Shown here: positions 25,591-34,523 of the stretch, one piece after another
Numbering within the stretch: position 1 is the first letter of the stretch
Layout: each line of letters begins with the position of its first letter
Assembly: GCF_000807675.2 (NCBI RefSeq)
Contig: NZ_CP019962.1
Span: 1,798,001 to 1,862,000, forward strand
Direction: 5' to 3'
DNA: 64,000 nt
From: Eubacterium limosum
Lineage (GTDB): Bacteria > Bacillota > Clostridia > Eubacteriales > Eubacteriaceae
Notes under the pieces: generated by a model
What the model saw: only the letters and a program-made list of their open reading frames with translations
The model's database searches: none
Told to the model about the DNA's origin: nothing
Translations under genes and position numbers: made by a program

Positions 25591-27067
25591 ACAGCAACGG
25601 CGCAAAGAGGCGAGAAATGGATTCCTTGACCTTGATGGCACGGCTGCGTTTTTCGTAAGCCATGGTGTCATAGTAAATGGATTTTTCAATATCTCTGTAG
25701 AAGATATCGCGCAGCTTTACGGCGATTTCCGGGTCGTAGATAAAGGCATTGGTCTCAAAGTTGAGGCTGAAGCTCCGGATGTCAAAATTGCAGGAACCGA
25801 CAGCGGCTATCTGGTCGTCTACGACCAGCACCTTGGCGTGGAGAAAGCCATTGTCATAAATGTAGACTCTGGCCCCATATTTTATGAGTTCGCCGACATA
25901 GGAGAGGGTCGCCCAGTAAATAAAGATATGATCTGGCTTATTAGGGATCATAATCCGCACGTCGATGCCTGACAGAAGGGCGATTTTAAGTGCCTCCATG
26001 ATACTCTCATCTGTAACAAAATAAGGGCTCTGGATTAAAATGTATTTCTCGGCATTGGTAATCATTCGGATAAAGCCCTGTTTAATGACCTGATTGGGAT
26101 CATCGGGGCCGCTTGAAACGATCTGGATGCCCGAGCCTTCACAATTTTCCATATAAGGAAAATAGCGGTGTATGTTTTCGGAATTGATATTGAGCTTAGC
26201 TTTGTTGCCGCTGGTACGCCAGTCGAGGAAAAAACGCATCTGGAGCTCGTAGGCAGCGTAACCCTCGATCTTCAGATGGGTGTCCCGCCAGTAACCCATT
26301 TTTTTCTTAAGGCCCAGATACTCGTCGCCGACGTTAAACCCTCCGATGAAACCGGTTTTGCCGTCAATAATGACAATTTTGCGGTGGTCGCGGTAGTTCA
26401 GGCGGAGGTTGACAAAACGAAGCTTAGAGGGGAAGAAAATACCATACTGTCCGCCGGCGGATTCCAGCTCTTTTAGAGCGCTCTTTGGAATGTAGCGGCC
26501 ACCCATTTCATCAAAGAGAAGCCGGACCTCGACACCCTCCCGGGCTTTTTTGGTAAGAAGCTCCATGAATTTTCGTCCAAGGCCGTCATATTTAATGATA
26601 TAATATTCAATGTGAATGGTGGAACGGGCATTTTCAATGGCTTCGAGCAGGGCGTCAAATTTTTCGTGTCCGTCGGTATAAATATCGATGCTGTTGTTGT
26701 CGGTGTAGAGGGCATGGCTGACATTGAGGTGATACTCGATGTTGTAATGGTATTTTTTGGCAATGGTTTTATTTTTTGCAATCCGCTGGCGGTCTACCAG
26801 CGCTTTTTTCTGCCGTCGCAGCAGGAGTTGGTACTGTTCGTTTTCCGGTGTGTTGTAGCGGTAGATTTTTCGTTTGGTCAGATTCTGGGAAAAAAAGAGA
26901 TAAAAGACAAATCCCAAAACCGGAATGATCCACAGAAACAATAGCCAGGCATAGGTGCTCTGAGGCGTTTTGCGCTCCAAAAAAATGATCGTGAAGCTAA
27001 ACAGAATGTTAACAATAAACACAAAAACCGAGAAAGGGCTGGCAAGGGTAAAAAAAGAAAAAGTCAT
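25589..27067 (-). CDS. cls: Cardiolipin synthase (phospholipase D family)
   Basis: Membrane enzyme that joins two phosphatidylglycerols into cardiolipin and glycerol. The 492 residues begin with two hydrophobic helices (SPFSVFVFIVNILFSFTIIF and TYAWLLFLWIIPVLGFVFYL), followed by two catalytic HKD motifs: YRDHRKIVIIDGKTGFIGG near residue 225 and FLHAKVLVVDDQIAAVGSCNFD near residue 405. I chose the start MTFSFFTLASP, preceded by GGGAGA; an upstream in-frame ATG would add 14 residues over the promoter region. Single gene with a shared terminator. Confidence 0.95.
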   Translation of the reverse strand: MTFSFFTLASPFSVFVFIVNILFSFTIIFLERKTPQSTYAWLLFLWIIPVLGFVFYLFFSQNLTKRKIYRYNTPENEQYQLLLRRQKKALVDRQRIAKNKTIAKKYHYNIEYHLNVSHALYTDNNSIDIYTDGHEKFDALLEAIENARSTIHIEYYIIKYDGLGRKFMELLTKKAREGVEVRLLFDEMGGRYIPKSALKELESAGGQYGIFFPSKLRFVNLRLNYRDHRKIVIIDGKTGFIGGFNVGDEYLGLKKKMGYWRDTHLKIEGYAAYELQMRFFLDWRTSGNKAKLNINSENIHRYFPYMENCEGSGIQIVSSGPDDPNQVIKQGFIRMITNAEKYILIQSPYFVTDESIMEALKIALLSGIDVRIMIPNKPDHIFIYWATLSYVGELIKYGARVYIYDNGFLHAKVLVVDDQIAAVGSCNFDIRSFSLNFETNAFIYDPEIAVKLRDIFYRDIEKSIYYDTMAYEKRSRAIKVKESISRLFAPLL

Positions 27068-27252
27068 ATGATTCTCCCGATGGCTGTAATGATACTGAAA
27101 GTATACCATATACAGCGGTTTTTACAAGGTGTTAAAAGCGGATAATAAAAGTATTTTAAATCTGGTGCTTTCATTTAAAAAGCAGGTGTTTATTTGTTCT
27201 TTTTAGTGGATACCGCAGCCTTAAGCACGGCTTTACAGGACAAAATATTACA

Positions 27253-27281
27253 TTGTGTTATGGTTCTCAATATGTTATGAT
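27253..27281 (+). promoter_or_regulatory. Putative cooC1 promoter
   Basis: TTGTGT (27253-27258), 17-base spacer, TATGAT (27276-27281), giving a leader of about 130 bases. The 349-base gap 27068-27416 between divergent cls and cooC1 shows this promoter, the 19-base element below and otherwise AT-rich sequence. Confidence 0.5.
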
Positions 27282-27291
27282 AGGCATGTTA

Positions 27292-27310
27292 ATACCTATA
27301 TATACAAGTC
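27292..27310 (+). promoter_or_regulatory. 19-base element shared with the acsD promoter, copy 1
   Basis: ATACCTATATATACAAGTC lies about ten bases downstream of the -10 of the predicted cooC1 promoter. A copy differing at one base lies at 31071-31089 in the same position relative to the acsD promoter. Confidence 0.55.
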
Positions 27311-27416
27311 AAGGATTTTTACTTGTTAAAAAAATAACAATCCATCAGTTCACGCTTTAAAAAGTCTGTGAAGCAGGCTGAGTGAAATTGAAATTTCAAT
27401 AAAGGAGGAGCGTATT

Positions 27417-28187
27417 ATGGCTTTTAATATTGCAGTTGCCGGTAAAGGCGGTGTTGGGAAAACAACCTTTACAGGTATGCTGGTTTCATATCTGGTAGAA
27501 CAGGGCAAGGGACCAATTCTGGCAGTGGATGCTGATTCAAATGCAAACCTGAACGAGGTTTTGGGTGAAGAGGTTGAATTGACTATCGGACATATCAAGG
27601 AAGAGGTCAACCATGCGGAAATGGACGGCAATCAGCTGCCGCCGGGAATGACTAAGGGTGATTTTCTGACACTGCGTTTAAACCAGGCTGTTTCTGAAGG
27701 AAAAGGCTACGACCTTCTGGTCATGGGCCGAAGCCAGGGCGAAGGCTGTTATTGCTTTGTCAATGGTCTGTTAAAGACCCAGGTTGGCCGTTTATCTGAA
27801 AACTATAACTATGTCATCATGGATAACGAGGCGGGAATGGAGCATATCAGCCGCGGAACCATGGGGAGAATGGATATTTTACTGCTAGTTAGCGACTGCT
27901 CACGCCGTGGGATTCAAGCGGTTGCACGAATCCGTGATCTGGCAGAGGAACTCAATCTGAGAATCCCGGTCATTAAACTGATTGTAAACCGTGCGCCAAA
28001 CGGGGAACTCAACGAGGGCACAGCAGAAGAAATTGAAAAACAGGGTCTGGACCTTTTGGGGGTTATCCCGATGGATCAGCAGGTGTTTGAATACGACGCA
28101 TACGGCAAGCCGCTTGTTACCCTTCCAGAGGATTCAACGGCGCGCAAGGCTGTCCGTGAAATTATTGACAAGCTGGAAATCAAGTAG
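27417..28187 (+). CDS. cooC1: CooC family ATPase, nickel insertion/maturation factor for CODH/ACS (first copy)
   Basis: A 256-residue MinD/SIMIBI-class NTPase that helps load nickel into CO dehydrogenase or acetyl-CoA synthase. The deviant Walker A is AGKGGVGKTTFTGML, ADSNANLNEVLG and MDNEAGMEHISRGTMG are the switch regions, and the CxC metal-binding motif typical of CooC is in GEGCYCFVNG. GGAGGAG lies upstream of the ATG. It starts the acs cluster as in Acetobacterium woodii. A terminator-like hairpin separates it from acsV, so its level may be set apart. The second copy, at 36569, is only moderately similar, suggesting that each serves a different nickel enzyme (CODH C-cluster versus ACS A-cluster); which is which cannot be seen. 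Confidence 0.93.
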   Translation: MAFNIAVAGKGGVGKTTFTGMLVSYLVEQGKGPILAVDADSNANLNEVLGEEVELTIGHIKEEVNHAEMDGNQLPPGMTKGDFLTLRLNQAVSEGKGYDLLVMGRSQGEGCYCFVNGLLKTQVGRLSENYNYVIMDNEAGMEHISRGTMGRMDILLLVSDCSRRGIQAVARIRDLAEELNLRIPVIKLIVNRAPNGELNEGTAEEIEKQGLDLLGVIPMDQQVFEYDAYGKPLVTLPEDSTARKAVREIIDKLEIK

Positions 28188-28214
28188 TTCTGGTTTCTTA
28201 AATAAGTGCAATGA

Positions 28215-28250
28215 CAGAAGCCGCCGAAGAGGAGTGGCGGTTTCTGTTTT
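28215..28250 (+). terminator. Terminator-like hairpin between cooC1 and acsV
   Basis: CAGAAGCCGCC (28215-28225) pairs with GGCGGTTTCTG (28236-28246) over 11 positions including one G.T, followed by TTTT. The short T run suggests partial termination. Confidence 0.6.
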
Positions 28251-28308
28251 AAAAATAAGATCATGCATATGACTATTTTGCAAAGGTTAACAGAACAAGG
28301 AGGCGTGT

Positions 28309-30234
28309 ATGCATAAAGTAGTGTTTGTCGTTAAGGGGAAACGGCAGGTAGAGTTTTTAGCGGGACAAAGAGAAAATCTCCTGGAAGCAGCGCGGAAAGC
28401 CGGAATTATGATCGACACACCGTGTAATGGCAATGGAACCTGCGGAAAATGCAAGGTTCAGATTACAAAGGGCAGGGTGGATGCCCTGTCCCTGACCCGG
28501 CTGACGGAAGAAGAAATTGCTGACGGATGGGTGCTGGCCTGCAGCTCAGAAATCATTGAGGATATTGAGGTAAATGTGCCTGATCTGGCTTCTGCGTTCC
28601 AGAATGAAATGCAGATTACGGACTTGTCTGAAAATGAAAATAAAAATATCCGCTATGTGCGGAAAAAAATGCTGAAGATGGGGATGACCGATTCCAACCG
28701 CCTGTGCTGTGAGATCATTCAGCTGCCAGAGCCTACCAATGACGATAACCTCGCAGATGAGGATCGGTTAAAGCGTTATTTCCGCCAGATATTGGGCTAC
28801 TCAGATATTCAGGTGAGCCTGGATGTTCTCAGAAAATTCCCGGACGCGTTCAGGGAAAACAGTTTCAAAATAAAAGTTGTCTATCTGAAACGCGGCGATA
28901 TCGCCGAAATTATGGATGTACGTTCTTGCCTGGAATGTGCCTGTGCCCTTTACGGCGTAGCTTTGGATATCGGTACAACTTCTGTCTCTGCCTGCCTGGT
29001 CAATATGGATACCAATGAGATTGTTTCCAAAGCATCTATGGGGAATGCCCAGGTTAAATACGGCGGCGATGTTATCAACCGTATCGTTTATACAGAAAAA
29101 CCGGGAGGCCTTAAAAAGCTGCGGGACGCGATTATTGAGGAGACCATCAATCCGCTGATCGGACAGATGGTACAGTCGGCTGGTATTACCACCGACGATA
29201 TTTATGAAATGTGTGCGGCGGGGAATACAACCATGACCCACCTGCTGCTTGGGATTAACCCGGATCATCTGAGACGGGAGCCTTTTATACCGGGTGTCAA
29301 TACGATTCCTGAAATGAAGAGCACCGAGATCGGTATCCGTATTAATCCCGAGGGCCGTGTCTATTTGGCGCCTTCAGTGGCCAGTTATGTTGGCGGCGAT
29401 ATTACCGCTGGCGTATTCGCTGTTCCTGTTTGGCTGCAGGAAGAATTTACCATGCTGGTAGACCTGGGAACGAACGGTGAGATTGTTTTCGGAAACAAGG
29501 ATTTTATGATGACCTGCGCCTGCTCAGCAGGACCGGCCTTTGAGGGCGGAGAAATAAGCTGCGGAACCCGGGCGGTTCCAGGAGCCATTGAAGAGGTCAA
29601 GATTGACGATGCTACCTTAAAAGCGAGCTTTTCGACTATCGGTGGCCAAATACCAGTAGGGGTCTGCGGCTCTGGGATCATTGACCTGATCTGTGAGATG
29701 AAGCGGACCGGCATTATTGACGGTAAAGGACGGATCAGCAAAGATATTGACAATCCCAGGATTGCCTTCGACGAATACGACATCGGGCGTTACTTTGTCT
29801 GCTCAAAAGAACTGGACGGTACCGCTAAAGATATCTATATTACAGAAATTGACATCGATAGCTTTATTAAGGCAAAAGGAGCGGTGTTCTCAGCCATCCA
29901 CACCTTGATGGAAAGCATGGATATGCCGATTGAGATCCTAGAAAATGTGTATGTAGCCGGAGGAATCGGCAGCAACCTTGGTATTGAAAACGCCATTGCT
30001 CTCGGTATGCTCCCGGATATACCGGTCGAAAAATATTATTATATTGGAAACAGCTCAATGCAGGGGTGCTATCTGGCCCTTACGCTGGCTGAAGGAAAAG
30101 AAAAAATCGCAGAAATCGGACAGAATATGACTTATATGGAGCTTAGTGTCCACCCGTCTTATATGGACGCCTTCATATCCGCCTGCTTTATTCCGCACAC
30201 GGATATGAGCCTGTTCCCGAGCCTGCAAAAATAG
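28309..30234 (+). CDS. acsV: Corrinoid activation/regeneration protein AcsV (RACE-type)
   Basis: ATP-dependent reductive activator that returns the inactive Co(II) corrinoid of the corrinoid iron-sulfur protein to Co(I). The 641 residues begin with a 2Fe-2S ferredoxin domain whose ligands are in CNGNGTCGKCKVQ with a later CSSEI cysteine (about residues 32-85). A linker and middle domain lead to the C-terminal ASKHA-fold DUF4445 region, with YGVALDIGTTSVSACLV, VDLGTNGEIVFGNKDF and NVYVAGGIGSNLG as nucleotide-binding loops. AAGGAGG precedes the ATG. It is followed by the DUF3786 gene after 13 bases, and both precede the acsDC operon whose product is the substrate. Confidence 0.95.
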   Translation: MHKVVFVVKGKRQVEFLAGQRENLLEAARKAGIMIDTPCNGNGTCGKCKVQITKGRVDALSLTRLTEEEIADGWVLACSSEIIEDIEVNVPDLASAFQNEMQITDLSENENKNIRYVRKKMLKMGMTDSNRLCCEIIQLPEPTNDDNLADEDRLKRYFRQILGYSDIQVSLDVLRKFPDAFRENSFKIKVVYLKRGDIAEIMDVRSCLECACALYGVALDIGTTSVSACLVNMDTNEIVSKASMGNAQVKYGGDVINRIVYTEKPGGLKKLRDAIIEETINPLIGQMVQSAGITTDDIYEMCAAGNTTMTHLLLGINPDHLRREPFIPGVNTIPEMKSTEIGIRINPEGRVYLAPSVASYVGGDITAGVFAVPVWLQEEFTMLVDLGTNGEIVFGNKDFMMTCACSAGPAFEGGEISCGTRAVPGAIEEVKIDDATLKASFSTIGGQIPVGVCGSGIIDLICEMKRTGIIDGKGRISKDIDNPRIAFDEYDIGRYFVCSKELDGTAKDIYITEIDIDSFIKAKGAVFSAIHTLMESMDMPIEILENVYVAGGIGSNLGIENAIALGMLPDIPVEKYYYIGNSSMQGCYLALTLAEGKEKIAEIGQNMTYMELSVHPSYMDAFISACFIPHTDMSLFPSLQK

Positions 30235-30247
30235 ATAGAGGTAACCA

Positions 30248-30895
30248 ATGCTAAATTCTGAAATAGAAGCAGCCATTGAAGAGAAGAGAAAAGATAAGCT
30301 GCCCTATGATCATTATAAAAATTTAATAAAGAATAAGGATCCCTTGGAGATTGCGGAGAAATCTACCTGTCCTTATGACCCGGAAAAACAGCTGTTTACA
30401 GTGACGTTGATGGGTGAGGAATACAAGGTAAAATATCCTGAAGGCGATGTGCTTTTAAAGGACGGGACTGCCTTTGACGATTATAAGCCGATGACTATGA
30501 TCCTGCGTTATCTGCTTAACGCCCAGGGCGTGCCGCCGATGGGCACAACCATTGCATACCGGGATATCTCGGGTGGAAATCATTATTTTAAGAGCTTTGA
30601 GGGCCGATGCCTGAAGCGGTTTGCCTTCACCTTTAACTATGATGTTGAGGGGCTGAAGCGGGCCATGGAGAAGCTGAATGCAGAACCTAAAAAGCATGGT
30701 GATCTGTCCTACCGGTTTGAGTTTATCAACAATATGTATCTAACCGTGATCCTCTGGCTGGGAGACGATGAATTTCCACCAGAATCACAGATTCTTTTCG
30801 ACAGTAATATTACCTCAGGCTTTGACGCGGAGGATCTCGCCGTAATGGGTGACATCTTTATCCCTGCGTTGAAGCGGCTGGCAAAAGCAGACTGA
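30248..30895 (+). CDS. DUF3786 protein of the acs cluster
   Basis: A 215-residue soluble protein of unknown function conserved in acetogen carbonyl-branch clusters between acsV and acsD. Features visible are YKNLIKNKDPLEIAEKSTCPYD, GVPPMGTTIAYRDISGGNHYFKSFEGRC and a C-terminal VILWLGDDEFPPESQILFDSN. I recognise it as DUF3786, a family also found next to corrinoid proteins. No cofactor motif is obvious apart from two isolated cysteines (about residues 38 and 121). Location suggests a role in corrinoid protein activation or assembly. GAGG lies before the ATG and it is coupled to acsV. Confidence 0.8.
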   Translation: MLNSEIEAAIEEKRKDKLPYDHYKNLIKNKDPLEIAEKSTCPYDPEKQLFTVTLMGEEYKVKYPEGDVLLKDGTAFDDYKPMTMILRYLLNAQGVPPMGTTIAYRDISGGNHYFKSFEGRCLKRFAFTFNYDVEGLKRAMEKLNAEPKKHGDLSYRFEFINNMYLTVILWLGDDEFPPESQILFDSNITSGFDAEDLAVMGDIFIPALKRLAKAD

Positions 30896-31035
30896 CATCC
30901 GTGAAATATAGTAATATTTTGCTTATTTACGGGGTCGTTTTCATGGGTTTCATGAAATCATTTAAACCTACTGAATAACTGCGAATTAAAAGCTTTAGAA
31001 AGACGGGTAAATTTTTGTTTTTGGTCGAAAAATGT

Positions 31036-31064
31036 TTGACAAACTTATAACAAGATAGTAGTAT
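31036..31064 (+). promoter_or_regulatory. Predicted acsD promoter
   Basis: TTGACA (31036-31041), 17-base spacer, TAGTAT (31059-31064). The 320-base gap 30896-31215 between the DUF3786 gene and acsD holds this promoter, the shared 19-base element and a structured leader. Confidence 0.6.
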
Positions 31065-31070
31065 ATGTGT

Positions 31071-31089
31071 ATACTTATATATACAAGTC
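31071..31089 (+). promoter_or_regulatory. 19-base element shared with the cooC1 promoter, copy 2
   Basis: ATACTTATATATACAAGTC, identical to the cooC1 copy at 18 of 19 positions and again placed at the predicted transcription start. Confidence 0.55.
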
Positions 31090-31122
31090 TGTGTACACCG
31101 GTTTATTTTCAATTGAAATTTT

Positions 31123-31167
31123 AAAGCAACCGGAATTTGTCATGTTCATAAAACGATTCCGGGCTTT
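31123..31167 (+). other. Stem-loop in the acsD leader
   Basis: AAAGC-AA-CCGGAAT pairs with ATTCCGG-GCTTT around a 19-base loop, roughly 50 bases before the acsD start codon. There is no T tract, so it more likely stabilises or regulates the mRNA than terminates it. Confidence 0.45.
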
Positions 31168-31215
31168 GAAATATAAAAAAATACTAACAAGAACGAGTTA
31201 GGAGGTAACGAGGAA

Positions 31216-32151
31216 ATGCCATTCAAAAAAGCAGAACAAAAGTTTAGTGGCAAGATCAATGAGTGTGTAATTGGTGTTGGAGATGCAGCAGTTACTCTCG
31301 GAGGAGAAAAAGGATTACCATTTTTAAGTGGTGAAGGAAGCGCACCGGTTGTTGGTGTCGAAATTTTAGACAGTTACCCAGAAGACTGGGAAAAATGTCT
31401 GGTTGACGCTTATGGTGACGTCGTAAAGGATCCTGCAGCATGGGCAAAATATGTACAGGATAATACAGACGCACAGTTTATCGCATTAAAATTAATCAGT
31501 GCCGATCCTAACGGTGCTAACAAATCATCTGAAGAATGTGTTGAAATCGCTAAAGCTGTCGAAGCAGCAATCGATCTTCCGCTGGTTGTTGCAGGCTGCA
31601 ACAACGCTGAAAAAGACGGTGATTTACTGGTTAAAGTTTCTCAGGCATTGTCTGGCAAAAACGCTGTTTTATTCTCAGCTGTTGAAGATAACTACAAATC
31701 TGTTGGCGTAGCAGGTAATGCTGACGGTCACAAAGTATCCGGCCAGTCTGCTGTTGATATCAACCTTGCAAAACAGTTAAATATCCTGTTGACACAGTTA
31801 GGTGTTGACGGTGGAAACATCATCATGGATGTTGGAACCGCTGCTGTTGGCTATGGTTTCGAATATGTTGCTTCCACAATGGACCGTATCCGTTTAGCCG
31901 CTTTAGGCCAGAACGATACAGACCTTCAGATGCCAATCATGACCAATGTTGGCGACGAAGCATGGGGCGTAAAAGAAGCTGTGTTCACAGAAGAAGAAGC
32001 TCCTGAATGGGGAAATCAGGAAGAACGTGGTATCGCTATGGAAGTTTCCACTGCAGCTTCTTGCTTAATCGGCGGCTCAAACGCTGTTATTGTTAAACAT
32101 CCGGAATCAGCTAAAGTGATTAAAAACTTTATCAAAGAGTTAGTAGGTTAG
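31216..32151 (+). CDS. acsD: Corrinoid iron-sulfur protein, small subunit
   Basis: Small (beta) subunit of CoFeSP, the methyl carrier between AcsE and acetyl-CoA synthase. The 311-residue TIM-barrel protein starts MPFKKAEQKFSGKINECVIG and shows GGENVLPF-like GGEKGLPFLSGEGSAPVVGVEIL and MDVGTAAVGYGFEYVASTMDRIR. A very strong TAGGAGG precedes the ATG. From here to acsB the genes use a narrow codon set rich in GCT, GTT, TTA and AAA, unlike acsV and cooC1, which points to very high expression. acsC follows after 19 bases. Confidence 0.97.
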   Translation: MPFKKAEQKFSGKINECVIGVGDAAVTLGGEKGLPFLSGEGSAPVVGVEILDSYPEDWEKCLVDAYGDVVKDPAAWAKYVQDNTDAQFIALKLISADPNGANKSSEECVEIAKAVEAAIDLPLVVAGCNNAEKDGDLLVKVSQALSGKNAVLFSAVEDNYKSVGVAGNADGHKVSGQSAVDINLAKQLNILLTQLGVDGGNIIMDVGTAAVGYGFEYVASTMDRIRLAALGQNDTDLQMPIMTNVGDEAWGVKEAVFTEEEAPEWGNQEERGIAMEVSTAASCLIGGSNAVIVKHPESAKVIKNFIKELVG

Positions 32152-32170
32152 GAAAGGTAGGCGCAAAAAA

Positions 32171-33517
32171 ATGGCAGTAAAAGGTTTAGATATTTTTAAA
32201 CTGACTCCTAAGAAAAACTGTAAGGAATGTGGATTCCCTACATGTATGGCATTCTCAATGAAAGTAGCCGCTGGCGCTGCAGAAATTGATAAATGCCCGT
32301 ATATTACAGACGAAGCTAAAGCTCAGTTATCTGAAGCTACCGCTCCTCCGATGAAAACAATCAAGATCGGAACTGGCGATACAGAATGTGCTTTGGGCGG
32401 CGAAACTGTATTATTCAGACATGAAAAAACTTATGTTAACAAAGCTTTATTCGCAGTTGAATTCTCAGACGCAGACTCTGACGATGAAATTGCTAAGAAG
32501 GTAGCTCATTTAGAAGCTGTTAAATATGACCGTATCGGCGAATTAATGTGCGTAGAAGTTGCTTCTGTACGTTATGCTGCTGACAAAGCTAAATTCTTAG
32601 ACCTGATCGCTAAAGTGATCGAACTGGGCCGTGTGCCAATGGCTGTTGTTGAAGATGTTGAAGTAGCTAAGGAAGCTGCTGAAGCGATCAAAGCTGCTAA
32701 GGGTATCTTAATGGGTGCTACACCTGCAAATGCAGACGCTATGGTAGAAGTTGCCAAAGCTGCCGACGTTGTACTGGGTGTTTCCGCTGGTTCTATCGAA
32801 GAATTACACGACACTGTTGAAAAAATCGAAGCTGCTGGTTACAAGAACCTGGTTCTGAACGTTGGCGACAGCTCTGTTAAAGAAGCTTATAACAACGCTG
32901 TAACCATCCGTACAAACACCCTGAAGGGCGATGACAGAACTTTCGGTTATCCTTCAGTTGTATTTGTTAATAAAATTGCTTGCTGCGAACAGATGGAAGT
33001 TGCCTTAGCTTCTGCTTTTGTTCTGCGCTATGGCTCCATCATCGTAATGAGCGATATGGACTTCAAACAGGCACTGCCACTGTTCGGTTTAAGACAGAAC
33101 ATCTTCACCGATCCTCAGAAACCAATGCGTGTTGAACCGACTATCTACGAATTCAACAAAGCTGATGACAACGCACCTGTACTGGTTACCGTTGACTTCG
33201 CTCTGTCTTACTTCGTAGTTTCCGGCGAAATCGAACGTTCTAAAGTTCCTGCTTACCTGGCTATTCCTGACGCTGGCGGTTACTCCGTTCTTACAGCATG
33301 GGCTGCCGGTAAATTCGGTGCTTCCGTTATCTCTGATTTCATTAAGGAAAGCGGCATTGCTGACAAAACTAAATGCAGAAAACTTATCTTACCAGGTAAA
33401 GTTGCTGTATTACAGGGTGACGTTGCTGAAGCGCTTCCAGATTGGGAAGTTATTGTCGGACCGACAGAAGCGATGCAGATCCCGAAATTCTTACGTGACT
33501 TAATGGGAATTGCTTAA
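32171..33517 (+). CDS. acsC: Corrinoid iron-sulfur protein, large subunit
   Basis: Large (gamma) subunit of CoFeSP. Its 4Fe-4S cluster keeps the corrinoid in the Co(I) state: the four cysteine ligands are in CKECGFPTCMAF and DKCPY within the first 45 residues. The middle is a TIM barrel and the C-terminal part (about residues 330-448, with DAGGYSVLTAWAAGKFGAS) binds the corrinoid. The 448-residue length is standard. Cotranscribed with acsD. A GC-rich hairpin separates it from acsE. Confidence 0.97.
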   Translation: MAVKGLDIFKLTPKKNCKECGFPTCMAFSMKVAAGAAEIDKCPYITDEAKAQLSEATAPPMKTIKIGTGDTECALGGETVLFRHEKTYVNKALFAVEFSDADSDDEIAKKVAHLEAVKYDRIGELMCVEVASVRYAADKAKFLDLIAKVIELGRVPMAVVEDVEVAKEAAEAIKAAKGILMGATPANADAMVEVAKAADVVLGVSAGSIEELHDTVEKIEAAGYKNLVLNVGDSSVKEAYNNAVTIRTNTLKGDDRTFGYPSVVFVNKIACCEQMEVALASAFVLRYGSIIVMSDMDFKQALPLFGLRQNIFTDPQKPMRVEPTIYEFNKADDNAPVLVTVDFALSYFVVSGEIERSKVPAYLAIPDAGGYSVLTAWAAGKFGASVISDFIKESGIADKTKCRKLILPGKVAVLQGDVAEALPDWEVIVGPTEAMQIPKFLRDLMGIA

Positions 33518-33568
33518 GCTCTGCGTTTCGCGGCGTACATCTGTAATTCATCCGAATTAAAACTTTTT

Positions 33569-33598
33569 CGCAGCTGGAGGCGGGGGCTTCCGGCTGCG
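33569..33598 (+). other. GC-rich stem-loop between acsC and acsE
   Basis: CGCAGC-T-GGAG pairs with CTTC-C-G-GCTGCG. Only GTTTATCC follows, so it is not a strong terminator; it may protect the acsDC message or mark a processing site. Confidence 0.5.
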
Positions 33599-33640
33599 GT
33601 TTATCCAAAAATATTTTTATAATCCGAAAGGGGAAACATT

Positions 33641-34426
33641 ATGGCAAAATTTATGGTTATCGGTGAAAGAATTCACTGTATTTCTCCAGCAATGCGTGAA
33701 GCATTTGAAACTCGTAATCCTGAACCAATCCTGCAGAGAGCAAAAGAACAGTTAGACGCTGGTGCAGATTATTTGGATTTGAATATCGGACCTGCTGAAA
33801 AAGACGGTGAAGAATTAATGCAATGGGGCGTTAAATTGTTACAGGAAAACTTTGACAATGTTCCACTGGCACTTGACACCGCTAACATGAAAGCGATCGA
33901 AGCTGGTATTCAGGTTTACAACCGTGAAAAAGGCAAGCCGCTCGTTAACTCCGCTGATGCCGGCGACCGTATCGGTTACCTGGACTTAGCTGCTGCCAAC
34001 GATGCTGCCTGCATCTGCTTATGTTCTAAAGAAGGTGTACCTTCTGATAATGACGAACGTATCGCTTACTGTTCTGAACTCCTTGAAAGAGGGATGGAAC
34101 ATGGCATGGAACCAACCGATATGCTGTTTGACCCATTAGCGCTTGTTATCAAGGGGATGCAGGACAAACAGGAAGAAATGCTTGAAGCCGTTAAGATGAT
34201 CACAGACATGGGTCTGTTGACAACTTGTGGTTTAAGTAATGTTTCCAACGGTGCTCCAAAACATATCAGACCATTACTTGACAGCGCAATGATGGCAATG
34301 GCAATGTGCTGCGGTTTATCCAGCGCAATCATTAATCCTTGCGACAAACGCTTAATGGAAACTGTAGTTGCCTGCGATATTATCAAAAATAATATCTTAT
34401 ATGCAGACTCCGTTCTGGAATTCTAA
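33641..34426 (+). CDS. acsE: 5-methyltetrahydrofolate:corrinoid iron-sulfur protein methyltransferase
   Basis: Transfers the methyl group from methyl-tetrahydrofolate, end product of the methyl branch, to Co(I) of CoFeSP. The 261-residue pterin-binding TIM barrel shows VIGERIHCISPAMREA, GADYLDLNIGPAEKDGEE (folate-binding Asp/Asn) and VNSADAGDRIGYLDLA; GLSNVSNGAPKHIRPLL is diagnostic of the MeTr family. GAAAGGGG precedes the ATG. It links the methyl branch, whose genes are not in this window, to the carbonyl branch. Confidence 0.97.
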   Translation: MAKFMVIGERIHCISPAMREAFETRNPEPILQRAKEQLDAGADYLDLNIGPAEKDGEELMQWGVKLLQENFDNVPLALDTANMKAIEAGIQVYNREKGKPLVNSADAGDRIGYLDLAAANDAACICLCSKEGVPSDNDERIAYCSELLERGMEHGMEPTDMLFDPLALVIKGMQDKQEEMLEAVKMITDMGLLTTCGLSNVSNGAPKHIRPLLDSAMMAMAMCCGLSSAIINPCDKRLMETVVACDIIKNNILYADSVLEF

Positions 34427-34450
34427 AAGAAGTTAATAAAAAAATAAGCC

Positions 34451-34498
34451 CCTAAAGTAACGCTCATTTCGAGACCCGGAAGGGAACGTTGCTTTAGG
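34451..34498 (+). other. Stem-loop between acsE and acsA
   Basis: CCTAAAGTAACG (34451-34462) and CGTTGCTTTAGG (34487-34498) pair over 12 positions with one G.T. There is no T run on the plus side, so partial termination or mRNA processing is the likely role. Confidence 0.5.
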
Positions 34499-34523
34499 AG
34501 CCCATATTGAATAAATGACTGAT

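Noticed and set aside
26473-26781. Other-frame minus-strand ORF inside cls
   Set aside because: Lies entirely within cls in another frame, without ribosome binding site or family match.
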